Both the position numbers and the translations under genes were made by a program. DNA of 64,000 bases. Origin: Porphyra umbilicalis (lineage: Eukaryota > Rhodophyta > Bangiophyceae > Bangiales > Bangiaceae). The notes under the pieces were generated by a model. It saw nothing but the letters and a program-made list of their open reading frames with translations, was not told the origin of the DNA and made no database searches. This document shows positions 35,114 to 47,455 of this stretch, piece by piece; the first letter of the stretch is position 1, and each line of letters begins with the position of its first letter. Location of the stretch: positions 496,001 through 560,000 of the forward strand of contig KV918763.1 of assembly GCA_002049455.2 (NCBI GenBank), in the 5' to 3' direction.

Positions 35114-36325
35114 TTGTGCTACAGTGGCGGACAGCCTGGGACCGCCGCGGGGGCAGCGAGCTGCGGGCCCCAGGGGCCAGGCCGGGGGAAGGGAGCAGGG
35201 GCCACCGCGAACAGTGCCGATCTGCGGGGGAGAGCAATGGACGAACGCTCGTTCCGTAGATGGTGGGCAGCAATCTCGCCCGACAGCGGCGGTTCTGAGA
35301 AAAGGTGGCCTGCGTCAGGCGTGTTCTACGGTGGGCTCAACGCCAACGGGTCATGAGTTCTGAGCGAGGCGGCCCAGGCACATGATTTCGAGCTCTGCTG
35401 AATTCAGAACCATGAGCCCGCTGCACTGACAGATTTCGTGCCGGTGGTGCCTCACGGAATAGCACGTGGTGATCCCTTCGTCTTGCGTCCGCCTCGTCGA
35501 CCCTGTGGCGTCTTGTCGCTGCCAAGTCCCGAATCGACTTGGTGGGAGCGCAAAGCAACAGCTGCTCACTCGGATCCGCCACCCCGCCCCACGCCCCCCT
35601 TTGTTCGCCAGTAGCCTTGGCTGGCGGCCACCGTGGCGTGCGGACGGGTCCGGCCGCCGGTCACCGGCCAGCCATGCCACCGCCTGCTCGCGTCCACCTG
35701 CCGGCGTGGAGGTGTCCCATGTGCGCGTTGCGCACGCCGCTTTAGTTGCTGGGCGCGGTGTTGTGGGAGTCCGCGTGGCATCGACCCCTCCCCCTACCCC
35801 CCCCATCCCTCCCCCCCTTGCTGCGCCGTGTGGCCGGTGCGGCAGAAAAATTGCCGGCCGCTGAGTCCTCTCGGGGCCGACACTGCTGGCGCTGACGCCA
35901 AGGGCATGGCGGCCGCCGTCCCCTACTGCCACGGGCCGACCGGCGCCATTCCGCTATCGTTGGCAGCGCCGACGCGGTCGCCGCCGTCGCGTGTGCCTTC
36001 GTCACTCTCTTCCGCCCTCGCCGGTCGGCCTGCTCGACGAGGCCGCCGTCACGGCGCTCCCGCACCGTGCCTGTCTCGCCACCTCGCGGTATGATAAACA
36101 TGGGATTTCTTGACCACGAGGGAGCACGCGTGCGCGGGTGGATGTGTCCAATCCCCCTGCCCCCTCAAACCCCCTACAATGCAAGACTACGCTCCGCGCC
36201 TTACAAACGGCGCCTATCCACCGACTCCAACTGCGTCGCTGCCGCTACGTTCCACGCCTCTCGTTGGCCACGCACACCGGTCAGGTCTGTACCCCTGCCC
36301 CCAACCCGAGACCCGCGTGCCTTGC
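35114..36325. other. No gene recognised
   Basis: Competing open frames on both strands, none with a motif or convincing composition. Contains the downstream region of the zinc-finger gene at 36326. Confidence 0.45.
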
Positions 36326-37920
36326 TTAGAGGCTCCCATGCGGAAAAACTCCCGGCGCAGCGACACCTGTGAGCATTTCACCAACAGCCGTTGCAGCAGC
36401 TGCGGACAGAGGGCCTGCTGCCGATGGCCGTGGAGGATCCGACGCGGCTCCACCACGTCCAGTCGCAACCGAACAGACGGACGCTGCTGCTGCCACAGGG
36501 TGGGCAGCCATTGCGGCCGCACTCGGTGGCCCCGATGCAGCTGATGCGCCTTCACCCGCTGCAGCCTGTGCGACCGCAGCGGCACCGTCACCCAGTGCCT
36601 CTGCCACGCCGGCCAAACCGACGCCCGATGCAGCAGCGGAAGTTGCCACCTGCTTTGCCACCATCTGCTCCACTGCGTACGCCATGCTTGGAAGAGTGGC
36701 GGAGCGCAGAGCATCGGGCATGGCCGAGCACAACCACTCGGCGACCTGCGCGGCGCACATGGTCCCGGACGTGAGCATGTACCCGCGCACCTGCTTGTTC
36801 GTGGCCCCCCGCACGATGAGACCCGCCATATCTGGATCCACCTCCGCCATCGGGCACTGGAAGAGCTCCATAGCAGCACCGTGCGCAACTTGCAGCGGAG
36901 GTGTACCGCCAAACCGCGGGGAGAAGAAAACCGGCAGGTGGTCCTCGAAGCGATGGCGCGTTGCCAGCGGCCACCCGCGCGTTCTCGCCTCTGCCTTTCG
37001 TAGAGCGGCGTCTGTGTCCACATCGATGGTTTCCCCAATGCTGGCCTTTCCCGCTTTGCCCTTGGTTCCTCTGCTCTTCGTCGCGGAGGCCTCTGTCGGG
37101 GACCGCCGCTGCCCTTTCACCACCGCGGAAGCGTACCGGTCCGTGCGGCTCTGTCGCCGCGCGCGGTGCGCCCGCATCCCGTCCACCTTCTTGAAGCCAC
37201 TACGAGCGCGCCCCTTCCCCTTGCCGCTCGCGCCAGGACCCACCGGCCTTTTCTCGCCGTCATTGCTCGAAGTGGTCAGATCGTCCACCTCGTGGTCTCG
37301 GTCCGAGGCGGGGGGGTCGCGTCGTCCATGCTGCTCTCCACGGCCGACGCGGCCAGGTGGCCCGCAGCGACGGCTCCTAAGTGCGCGTTCTTGTACAGCG
37401 TCTTGAAGCCGACCTTGTTCTCCTTTTGAAGCACTGCCGCTTCGCTGCCGAGCTCCTCCATGATTCGCACCGTCTCGTCGATGTCGAGACACTCGGCGTT
37501 TGTGTTGGCGCGGAGGCGCGACGTTGCCACCCGCCGCTGGTGGGCGTCATGAGCGGCTGCGGTGGACACGTTCAGCGAGTTGTCCACCATGCTGCGGATG
37601 GACTCCTCCGTCATAAGTGTACAGACAAAGTCGTTTTTGCAAAGCGGCTGCGTCGTCTGCTTGCGCACCAGCCGGCCCTTGTTGTTGAACTTCCACCGGT
37701 TGGTGGTGAGTGCCTGCGTACCGTACAGGTGACCCGTGATGCCGCACGTATTGCATTTCTGCTTGTGCACACAGCCCGCACTCACACACTGCCCGGCCTC
37801 AAAAAACGGGTGGTCCTCTCGCAGGCTCCGGCGGCACTGCGTCTGCTTGAGGGGGCACGTGCGGGCATTGTGTGCGGGGCCGTCCGGCGGGCTCACATAA
37901 TGACAAATGCTGCATTTCAT
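36326..37920 (-). CDS. Cys/His zinc-finger protein with basic middle and Ala-rich C-terminus
   Basis: Starts MKCSICHYVSPPDG at 37920. Residues 1-75 carry C-x2-C, H-x4-C and C-x4-C-V-H-x3-C-x2-C-x4-H, then TTNRWKF and DFVCTLMT, matching the short paralogue at 30257-30625. A Lys/Arg-rich segment follows (GKGKGRARSGFKKVDG, RRQSRTDRY), then a globular-looking part (HRFEDHLPVFFSPRFGGT, MLTSGTMCAAQVAEWLCSAM) and an Ala-rich tail to TAA at 36328-36326, about 530 residues in all. Two frames join at the seven-G run 37310-37316. No family name is known to me; nuclear nucleic-acid binding is a guess from the zinc cluster and basic region. The duplication and repeat-rich setting leave open a mobile-element origin. 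Confidence 0.6.
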
Positions 37921-38659
37921 ACCGCGTTGCAGGACGTAAGAGCGTCCTGCGCCGTTCCGTCCTGCTTGATGCGTCGAAGCAGCTCAGCGTGCCACCGCAC
38001 GGCCCAGAGCCCCGTACCACCGCCACCGCTCGCGAAAACTGGACGACCCCGCCGCACCACGACGACACGACGACCTCCTCCCCGCCCCAACGCCACCGCC
38101 CCGCGCCGCCACGATCGTTCACGCCGTCCACTTCCGTGCAGCCGGACACCCCGACGCCACAGCCCGCACCGACAGTGGCAGTGACGATCCTCTGGTAGTC
38201 TCCGTCGTCGAGTCCGTCCTAATGCTCTTGACGACAACGACGGTCCCTACGTCGACACTGTGACAGGGATACTGGGGAATGCACTGTTCGGCCCCAGCGA
38301 CGGTCATTGTTGGGTCTCATCACTGCGCCACAGTCTCGGGTCTGCGTGCCCGTTGGGGCATTGTTGCTTGTTGGACAAAACAGTCGCGCATGGCGACCGC
38401 AGGCTCGGCGGCATCATCTCGGAGAGGTAAAGCGCACAACCGCGGAGCGACTGCGAATGTCTTCATCCCGCGGACCAGCTTTTTCATTGGCCAGCAGCAA
38501 ACTCGAGCCCAATCTGACCCAGAATCGAGACTTATCGGTCCACAATGGTATTGGCAAACCACTGGCGCATCAGGCTGGCCATTTTCCAGAAAACCACCAT
38601 AACGGCAACGAAGTGTGCAAAAAGCAATATCAATAAATTTTCTTTTTTATCCAAGAACA
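37921..38659. other. Intergenic, contains an inverted copy of the 23.5-kb repeat
   Basis: No gene seen. The inverted repeat copy lies at about 38541-38601. Confidence 0.5.
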
Positions 38660-40130
38660 GGGAGGCCGGGAGGCGGCCGCGCGGCGGCGGCCCTGGGAAT
38701 GGCCTTGCCAAAGCACTGGAACGGCTGCTCCGACAGCTTGACGGCGGCGGCGCGGCCGCGTCGGACTGACCGCGACGGCGGCGAGGCCCCGGCATCGCCG
38801 ACGGCGGCGGTGGCAGCTTGGAAACGGCAGTACGGCCATGGAGGCGGCAGTGCGACGCCGTCGGCACGCCTGCCGCGGCGGCGAAGGCGTGGCAGCTGCG
38901 GCAGCACGGTGGCGGCGCCGGCATGGCACCACCGCCGCCGCCGAGACGGCAACGACGTCGCCACTGTGGCAGTGGGAGCGAGACAGCGTGGGCGGAGATG
39001 ACGGCGAAGCGGGGGCGACGCGGCTAACGCGGCCGCGGCGTAGCTGTGGCCACGGTAGCGGCATGGGAGCGGCGGGGGAGTGGCACCGGCGACATATCGG
39101 CGGCGGACAGCGGCGTGGCCGCTGCGCGGCCGCGGCGATGGCGGCGCTGCTACGCCGGCCCGGGTTCTGTGGCGGCGGGGTGGCATTCCCCCGGCCGAAC
39201 GACGATGGTTGTAGCATCGCCGTAGTGACACCGCGGCAGCGACGGAGTCGTAGTGGTGTCGCGGTCACGATGGCAGCGGCACGACCCTGTCGGCGCGGTT
39301 GCGGCGGCGTGAGCGGGGTAACTGTGGTAGTCGCACGGTTGCCGTGGCAATTTGGCGACCGAGCTGCGGCTGCGGCGGCCTGCCACTGCCGCGGGAGTAC
39401 CCACGCGGCCCCGGCGGCGGCGGCAACGCGGCTGCGGAACGGCAGAGCCGTGGCCGCACTAGGGGCACAGCAGCGACACGGTCGCAGCAGCGGCGAGAGC
39501 GTGGCCGCGGACCGGCGGTAGCCTGGCCTCGACAGTGGCTTGCCGGCGGCGACAGTTTGGCGGCGGCGGCGTTGATAAGGCGGCGGCCACGTGGCCAAGT
39601 GGGAGTGGCCCCGAGGCGGCAGAGCCGTGGCCGTGGCGAGGGCGCGGCGGCTACCACGGCTTGGCCGTGGCAGCGCGGATGCGCTGGCATCAGCGACGTG
39701 AGGGCAGCGCGGTGGCGGCGGGGGCGCCGCCACCGCAAAGGGTTGGTGGCGATGCCATGGCCACGGCGGCAGCGGTGCGGCCACGTCCGCACGGCTGCGA
39801 TGCGGCGGCCGCAGCGGCTTGACGATTGCGCCGCCGACGCAGCGGCGGCCTTGACGGCTTGGAAGCGGCGGCAGAAGCGCGGTAGTGGCGTCACGGCCGA
39901 GTCAGCGCGGCCGCGGCGGTCGCAGCGGCGTGGTAGCCGCGGGGGTGCGGCAGCAACGTCTCGGCGTCGACGGCGCGGCAGCGGTGGTTGTGGGGGAGTG
40001 CCAGTGGCGGGCCAGGGACGGCAGCGGCGTGGTCGGCTTCTTGGCTGCGGTGGTGGCGGCGGTGCGGCAGCGGCGGCATTGACGGTGTCGTAGCGCCGGC
40101 GGCGGAAGCGTAGAGGCGTCGTCATCACGG
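38660..40130. repeat. CGG/GCC-rich low-complexity block
   Basis: About 1.5 kb of degenerate GGCGGC/GCAGCGG words with almost no A/T-rich interruptions, starting and ending abruptly against normal sequence. Both strands are open for hundreds of codons, reading only Ala/Gly/Arg/Pro. It resembles an expanded and decayed trinucleotide repeat rather than genes. Confidence 0.65.
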
Positions 40131-41955
40131 CCATAGACAACTGCGGGGTGGAGGGGGCCGGGCGGGTAAGAAATGACGGGGTGGGTGGGTGCGGAAAGAC
40201 ACAGTTGAGCAAGACAGTACAAAGAAACATAACCAGTGCAAAGCCCCTCGCTACCGCTACCGTCGCTGGCGTGGAGGGGGCTGACGTCGATACTGCAGCA
40301 GTGGCACGCCCCCCCCCCACCCACGACCCCTCTGCCACCCACCACCCACGCCTAGGTTCGAGCGCTGCCGCCTGCCACGACCAGCAGCTGCTCCCCGCCC
40401 CCCCAGATGTAACTGAGACGCGAACAACGCTCTGTCACAGCCAATGCGCCCCGCGCGCACCCCCACCAACGCGCACCGCGCCTTGCCGGTCGGCACGCCT
40501 CACAAATCGCCGCCTCTTGCCGCTCCGATGGATCTGCACCTACCGCTACCGGCTATCCACAGCGGGTCTCACCGCGAGGAGGGGGGGGGGCTTCTGCAGA
40601 TAGTGCCGCACTCGACCACAGCAACACTTCCGTGTGTGCAAGTGGCAGCACGTCGGTGCGCGCCGCGCGGGGGTGCCGCCTGCCACAACTGGCACAACGC
40701 CGAAGGCGCCGCCCCAGGTGGAGGGGGGGGACAGCCCGCCACCGGAGCCGCCACGGACCGCCGCAGCCAGTCGGCCGTGGCGGACAGTCCCCGCCGCCAC
40801 CGCGCCGTCGCCACAGTAGCAGGCTCCGCTGGAGCACAAAAGCGTGCCGCAGACGCAGGGATCGGCAATACATAAAGTTGAAATCCGTCGATATAGATCT
40901 TCTCGTGCCGAAAATCGTAATCTATTGAATATTACTGTTACCATGCGAACATTGGGTCACATGAATTTTGATCAACTGTATCTGCAAGCTGCCTCACCCA
41001 GTTGTCGTCAAGTCTGGAGCCATGAACGCGCATCACTCCATTCAGCTTTCTCGATTGTGATTGTGACACGAGCCGGCCGATGGCAGGTCTCGCCAAGTCC
41101 CCGACCAGCCTCGTCATTGACGGTTTTCAGGACAGTGGCGCGTGTAACGCGTGGCCAGCTGGGCCCAGGTCATCTCGGCCGAGGATAAGGTGGAAAGACC
41201 TGCACGTTTTTGCCTTGACGACTTGCGCGCGGCCCACAACCATGGCAGGAAGGTGGCGCGGCCGCAGGTCTGCACGAATCTCTCGGTCACGCACGCTACT
41301 CCTGCTAGGGCCGACCATACTTCCTCGCCGTTTCCTGGAGCGGTGGCGACGTCGTCCAGGAAACAGTTTCGGACACCCCGCAATACATACGTGGCGTGCC
41401 TACGGCAGGGCGCGGATGGGCAACGGTGTCTCACTTCGATGAGAGTGTGCTGCCCATTTTAATGGTATTCGGCAACGAAAAAAATGAAGAAAAAAAAGTC
41501 CCACACCACCTGCCAGCATATGTATACAAAATGATAATTGACTGTGATCGAAATCCACTTCATCTACTAGGGGCAGTCATCCGATCGCCCTCCCCTTCCA
41601 AGAGGTGTGAATGGGGTAGACAGGGGGGTACTCTACTTGGTCACGAAGCTCTCACAGGGGTCTCACGTTGCATGCCCAATTTTCAGCGGCTGTCAGCTGC
41701 CTGGAGCTGATGAGAAATGCGCGGGTGAGAGTGCTTCTCAGAAAGGGAGGACGATCGAAGGCTGCAACGTGTGTGCAACCGCTGGCCACCCGCGATGAGG
41801 TCCATCCTCGTCGCGGCCCCCTGTCGCAGAAGGGGTCTCTCCATGGTCACTCATGCGGTCTCGTGGCGCCCAGAAAAGCAGAGGTGCGAGGCATTTGCTG
41901 TCGTGATTGTGAGCTAAGCGTAGAGTGTCCCAGCTGCCGCCTGAACTGCCATCCA
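40131..41955. other. No gene recognised
   Basis: GC-rich to about 40,870 with frames lacking motifs, then AT-richer sequence (40,870-41,060 and 41,455-41,580). Nothing supportable. Confidence 0.45.
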
Positions 41956-43240
41956 TCAAAGCGTCGTTGAGTACACGTCACCAACTGTAGGAGGTGTAAA
42001 GGGATCTCGAATGACACGTACAGCATCGCCGCAATGGCCTGCGTGCGACCGCCTCCCCACCAGCCACACGCCAGCACTCTCGGTATGGTCGGGGGCGGCG
42101 ACGGCGCCGTACGCCACCAGCGGTACCTCTGTCCGCCGCCATTTTTGTTGTCCAGGGGGCGGCGGCTGACTGGCACGGCGCCACAGAGACAGCCGGGTCG
42201 CCGTTACTGCCGTCGCTGCCGTCGCGACTGCGGCAGCGGCAACACCGCAAAGATCACGGGAGGCGGTTGAGGGCGTGCGTACACTGTGCCGGCGGCAGCC
42301 ACGGCCGCCTTCGCCGCCGTCGCCGTCGCACCCGTCCGTGTAGGACGCGGACGGCGCTTCGGTGGCAGCGGCGAGCGGCGCCAGCCGCCCGCGGTTGGCC
42401 GCCGACTTGGTTTTAATTACGGCATCCCCCCCCCCCCATGGCGTCACCACTTTCATCCTCTACCGCCGCAGCGGCTCCAGCAACGGTGACGGACCGGTGG
42501 CGGTCGGCGGCCACGAGGGCGACGAGGAGCGCCTCAAAGCTCGCCAGCCGACAGACGGCCGTGTGCCCCTGACGGTGGAGTATCCAGCCGAGGCTTGTCG
42601 TGTCGACGCCAATGCCAGAGGACGTGGCACCGTCGACGCTGCTGCCGCCGCCGCCGACGGCGGCCTTGTTGGCAGATGTGGCCGTCGTGTTAGCGCCGAT
42701 AACGGAGGCGGCGGCGCCGCGTAGTGTGCGGCGGACGCGCTCATCGGGTGCGCCCACGAGGGTATCGATGGCCTCCACGTCTTTCCTGGCGGCCGCGAGC
42801 AGGGAACGACATGGCAAAGGCGTCCCCGTCTCACGGGCCGCCGTGGCGGGCGCCGCGGCACATGTGTGGTGGCACTCGCCGGGTCCACGTCGTCGCGACT
42901 GTCCGTGGACGGGTCTGCGTCGCCACCTCCCTGGCTGCCGAAGCTCGCGTGACCCGTACCGTACGCGATCGAATCCACACTCGCCGCCCCGTCGGCACCG
43001 TCGGTGGAACTCGCGGCGGGCGCCATGGCGGCTGCCGGCGGCAGCGGCTCTGCGGTTGCTGGCGACGACGGCACGGCGACGAGGGGCGCTTCGGCGGCGG
43101 CCGCCAGGCGCGCCGGGGAGCCCACCCCTTGCGCCGGCGCGGGGACCGCAACGCTGTGTTGGCGCCGAGGACAGACTCGATGACGCCGTGGGTGCGCACC
43201 CATAGACACAGATCCTGACATGCACCCGGAATAAAGCCTC
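41956..43240 (-). CDS. Uncharacterised protein, frame interrupted
   Basis: Minus frames read as protein in three pieces. One is an Ala/Ser/Thr-rich part (STDGADGAASVDSIAYGTGH). Next is a structured-looking part (KDVEAIDTLVGAPDERVRRT, ASVIGANTTATSANKA, LASFEALLVALVAADRHRS). After the twelve-C run at 42426-42437 comes a third piece beginning DAVIKTKSAANRGRL. An upstream frame has GVIESVLGANTALRSP, echoing ASVIGANTTATS, so a repeated motif is possible. No family recognised; start unknown, end at 41956 uncertain. Confidence 0.35.
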
Positions 43241-43404
43241 GTTTGCCCCGCCCACACAAGCGTAGCCCTCTCGTTCAGCGAACACCCCCTCCCACATGCG
43301 CCACTGGCCACACACACCGGGAAAACAGGCAGAGAAAACGCACTATGTACGAACCAGGTTGTTTGATTCAAACTTTGGGCGCTCGATGTATGGCTGCCCG
43401 TAGA

Positions 43405-43540
43405 ACGGGCGCCTAGTGCATCGTGCAGGCCCCTACAGGGGCGCTCGTTGCTCGAGGCAGCCGCAGAGAATGGCGCCAAGAGCATCGTGCAAGCCCAAAC
43501 TGGGCGCTCGGCTCCCCAATTCCATGACCCCGTGAAGCTC
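43405..43540. repeat. Duplicated hairpin-forming unit, period about 68
   Basis: Two related units (gcgcctagtgcatcgtgcag... and gcgccaagagcatcgtgcaa...) each run from gcgcc to a complementary ggcgc, with gcatcgtgca inside. Short and imperfect. Confidence 0.45.
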
Positions 43541-45555
43541 GGGGGAGCGTGCTGCCCGTCTCTCTCGGCGCAACATACGCAGCGCTGCCGAGAAACGTGG
43601 CGCGCGGTACGTTGTGCTGCCGAAGACGTCCATGACGACGGTGCCAGTGGTTGCCATCAGCAATCGTCGATGGCTCCTTTGTAGGCTGCTCCATCTGCTG
43701 CCTCACCCCCGTTCTCGGTCTCGGCCTCCATGGAAAGTCCCTGATGCCGGACAATGGAATAGCAGTTGAAAGGCCTATTTTCCTGATGTGAGCAACGATT
43801 GGCGAAAGTAGGAAGAAACAGATGCGCACTGCGACTGATTATGAGATGCGGGGCGCGGCGCCCACTCGGCCGCGAGCGGAGAGGCGCCCGGTTCGGTCGG
43901 GAATGCCCGCCGAAACGTGCGGGGCGCGCGGACCTGTCGCGCCCGGTCCCGACGGCCGACCGACACGCATCGCCAAGCGCCGTGCGTGGGGAGCGGTCGC
44001 GCCCACTCCCCCGCAACGGTCAGAGCGGATGGGGGTGCGTGCCGCGGATGAGTGCTCGTGGTGGAGCGAAGATGACGACGCTGCACTGACCGCCCCACGC
44101 GGGAGGGGGGTGACTGCTGCGAGGGTGGCTCTGCACTGTCCAGTCAAAAAAATCATGAGTCTGTTCCTGGTCTCGCAAGCGAAGCGCTGCTGTTAACGAG
44201 TTTTGTGCGTCATTTATTCAAGCAGCACGACCGTCCGCTGGGCTTGCCGCACGGAACGAACAAGAGGGCTTCATGACTCGCACTTAGAACACTTTTTTCG
44301 CATAGAGACAGGATACACCCTCACCAGGGGCCGTCTGAGAAAACCGAGAGGCGCGGTCGCGTGCGTCCACGTGCTTTCTGGCTCCCACATGGGCTGCTGG
44401 TTGTCCTCCGCGCGACTGCCGCACAGAAACCGCTGCATTCAGGTGTGCGTGGGCGCGGGGAGCCGAGCGACTCGCGGTCAATGCTTCGTGGCAGAACGAG
44501 CTTCCGTGTGCCATTGCGGCTCACCGGTGATGAGCGGTACGGCTTGCATTCCCAATCTGCCCTCTCGCCGCTCGTGTCTGCATTCAGGCGATCAGTATCG
44601 CAATCGTACTCTGATCCATCCCGCGAGCGTTTGCATTTTGCACTGATAGAGGATTGTCCGATCTTGGGCATTTCTACGAATCAATTCAGCACCTCGCGGC
44701 ATTTGAAGGACCGTTGTCCGGCCAACAAGCCAATGATGGGGGTCTCTATCATCTTACTGGCTGATGTGATCACTCTTTGTGATCTGTTAAATATTATGGA
44801 CCGTAGTGTCAATGGAGCCCGCTCTTCGACTGAACTTCGGCGGGCAGCCTGTATTTTTAATATGTTCCGCCGACGATTCGGAGGATGGCATGCGGGGTTC
44901 GGCCGTCACAAACTGGCCGCGTAGGTCATCCTCCGAACACAGATGGTCGGCGTGGGGGACGCACCGCTGCTGACACGACACACGTCTGTCGCGCGGAGCT
45001 AGGGATCGGACGCTCACTGACTCAGACAGTGGCCTTTCGTTGCCTCTAGTGCGCCGGCGGTGTGCTGTAAAATCGGGGCGCACGCAGCGGAGGTCGGTCC
45101 CCCCCGGTGCGATAACAAAATTTTGTGGCCGATGACCGCGGCACGCGTCATCACCATCCAGGCCCCGCCCGCATCGTTGTGTGAACGGTTGGTCAGGGTG
45201 TTAATAGCATGCAAGCGAGGCACCCGGGAACCGACAGACCAGCTTGCACTGCGCATCGAGTGCACGAGCACACATGCGCGAGATGGCCCAGCGAGAGCCC
45301 ACTGGAGAACCTCGCCGGAAGAAGACGAGGCGTGGAACACATGCGGGTGTTGGGAGGTCCCGCCGACGCTGGCCACTTGGGCACGCAGCCGCTGCAAACG
45401 TGCGGCAGCCTCCAGCCGTACGCCCTCTCGCCCCCCCCCCCTTGCCCCACGTCCCTCTTCCTTCCCCTTCTTTGTCTTCATTCCCCCGCACCGACCCTCC
45501 CCTGGCACTTGCTCCGCCTTCCCTGGGCACCAGGTTTGGTGCCCACGGGGTGAAC
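43541..45555. other. No gene recognised
   Basis: A plus frame at 44361-44924 is open for 187 codons but has no motif and ends in sequence with short inverted repeats (cggaggatg at 44879 and catcctccg near 44928). The last 150 bases are a C-rich leader of the next gene. Confidence 0.4.
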
Positions 45556-46281
45556 ATGTCGAGCCTGCTGACCGCTGAAATGGCAGCAACGCTGATGGCC
45601 CGCGGCTGGATCGACGTGCCCCAGGCGGTGTCGGTCGCAACCACGATCACCGTGTCGGAGCTGCTGATGGAGAAGACGAACTTGTCCATGCGGCCCATTT
45701 TCAACGGACAGGACCTGGCGGCGCGGTCCAGGACGCACCGTGGCAAGAAGCGCCACGACGACACCCGGCTACTCCATATCTACAACGACAACAAAACCCC
45801 CCGCATGAGCGACATGGAGCAGATTGCGGCCTGGACTGCCGTCCGCGCGGTGATGGACGCGGTCGCGACGGCCGCAGATGCCATCACCGGCGTCCACCAC
45901 CATGCGACGGACCTGCAGCACATTCGGTCATCGGGCCGCTGCCCGGTGCAGCCCGCACACACTGACCATCCGCTGCCGTGGCTGCGCAACGGCGCCGCCC
46001 CCGGCTTCAGCGCCATTTTGGCGCTGAGGGACACGACGGTCAACTTTTGGGGAGGAAGCCACGAGATATTCAGGCGCCAAGCGTCTCTTGACGTTTTACG
46101 CAGCGAGGCGGGCGAGCCGGCGGCCATCCGCGTCGCAGGTGGCACCATCCTGCTTTTCCGCCATGACGTCATCCACTCCGGCGGCGAGAGCAAAGTTCAC
46201 AACGACCGCTTGTTTTGCAACATTTTTGCTGAGGGAGAGAGCATTGGCAACGAGACGGGCTTGGTCACTTGGAAGTCATAG
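45556..46281 (+). CDS. 2-oxoglutarate/Fe(II) oxygenase-like protein
   Basis: 241 residues. The double-stranded beta-helix metal triad is visible: VQPAHTDHPLPW (H135-x-D137) and LLFRHDVIHSGGES (H207), followed by R218 in HNDRLFCNIFAEG, the usual 2-oxoglutarate carboxylate ligand. Between them SAILALRDTTVNFWGGSHEIF resembles the phytanoyl-CoA-dioxygenase type. Such enzymes hydroxylate small molecules, proteins or nucleic acids using oxygen and 2-oxoglutarate; the substrate here is unknown. Start chosen at MSSLLTAEMAATLMARG. The frame is open upstream to 45244, but that part is Pro/Arg-rich leader. No signal peptide. Confidence 0.62.
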   Translation: MSSLLTAEMAATLMARGWIDVPQAVSVATTITVSELLMEKTNLSMRPIFNGQDLAARSRTHRGKKRHDDTRLLHIYNDNKTPRMSDMEQIAAWTAVRAVMDAVATAADAITGVHHHATDLQHIRSSGRCPVQPAHTDHPLPWLRNGAAPGFSAILALRDTTVNFWGGSHEIFRRQASLDVLRSEAGEPAAIRVAGGTILLFRHDVIHSGGESKVHNDRLFCNIFAEGESIGNETGLVTWKS

Positions 46282-47455
46282 TAAAGTGCATGTATTCACA
46301 CTCTCCACCCACTACCGTCACCAGTCCCCCTCCCCTATTCAACGATGCACCCCCCCCCCCGCATCCCCCCGGCGCGGTCGCTCGCGGCGGCGTCCCCGAC
46401 GCTGTCAACACCTTCGCCGTCGCCGCCAACGCCTCTCAGCAGTCGAAGAGCACAGACACCACCGTCGGCGGTCGCTCCTCCCTCAACGCGATGCGCGTCG
46501 TGTGGGGGAGGTGGCGGCGATGGCAATGGTTGCGAAAGCAAAGGAGGGGCATCGGCGGGGACGAGGGTGGGAGGGGGGTAGCGGCAGCAGCGCGTCAGAC
46601 GCGGCGTCGGCACCAGCGGCGTCGGCACCCGCGGCGGCGGCGCGCGGGAAAGGTGCGCGACCATTGTGGGCGGCCACGGGGAGGGGGCGGCCAACCGCGC
46701 TGGCGGCCGGAACACCGGCAGCTCGCCGCGGCCAGCACGGTTGTCAAAGGAAGCGGGGGGGGGCAGGCCAGTTGTGGGCGGGGGCGATGGAGGCACCGCC
46801 ACAGGTAGGAGGGGCGGGAACGACGGGAGCCACAATCGTAGCAGTCACGATAAAACGGAGTGCTGACAACACCGGCGCCTGCAACCCTTTCCCAAGGGTG
46901 AGGAGATTGGCGGGGAGAATCCACAAGTATGACGTCAATGCAGTTGTACAACACAATTGCGCCAGCTGTCAGCTACACGTGGCAAGTACATAAATACGTG
47001 AAATCGCGATGAAATCAAACTGAGGCCTGCCTGGAGTATTCAAAAAAAAAAATCGCCCCAAGGCATGGGGAGGTGGCCCAGGCCCAGGGCCCTGTGGTCC
47101 AGCCTGCTGCACCTTCACAACCAGTCGTCGTGGTTGGTACTTGCCATCAGGCCTACACCATCTTGACGCCAAGATCACGCAGCTCGTGGTCTGTGGGTGC
47201 CATGTCCAGTCAAGCTATGGACTCCATGGACGGCCCTGGTGCCGGCCACCGGGATCGTGGGTTTGACAAGTGTCATTGGTACCTCTGTCACTGCAACAAG
47301 TGCCACTTCTTCTGGTGCTGCCGCGACGGCTGCCACTGTGGAGCACTGTAGCCTTTCGTCGTCGACCGCGGCCGTGGCCAGCGTCGGCCAGTGCTGGTCG
47401 GCTGCCAATCGCCAGTACATCGTCGTGTTGCCTTCTTCAAACGTGCCCCACCGCC
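46282..47455. other. Intergenic
   Basis: Low-complexity C/G-rich sequence at 46,340-46,800, then AT-richer sequence with an A tract at 47041-47051. The promoter area of the next gene is presumably here. No gene. Confidence 0.5.

Noticed and set aside
38630-39784. Long frames on both strands of the CGG-rich block
   Set aside because: Sequence is simple repeat on both strands, with no non-repetitive segment.
44361-44924. 187-codon plus-strand frame
   Set aside because: No domain, poor codon character, ends in local inverted repeats.
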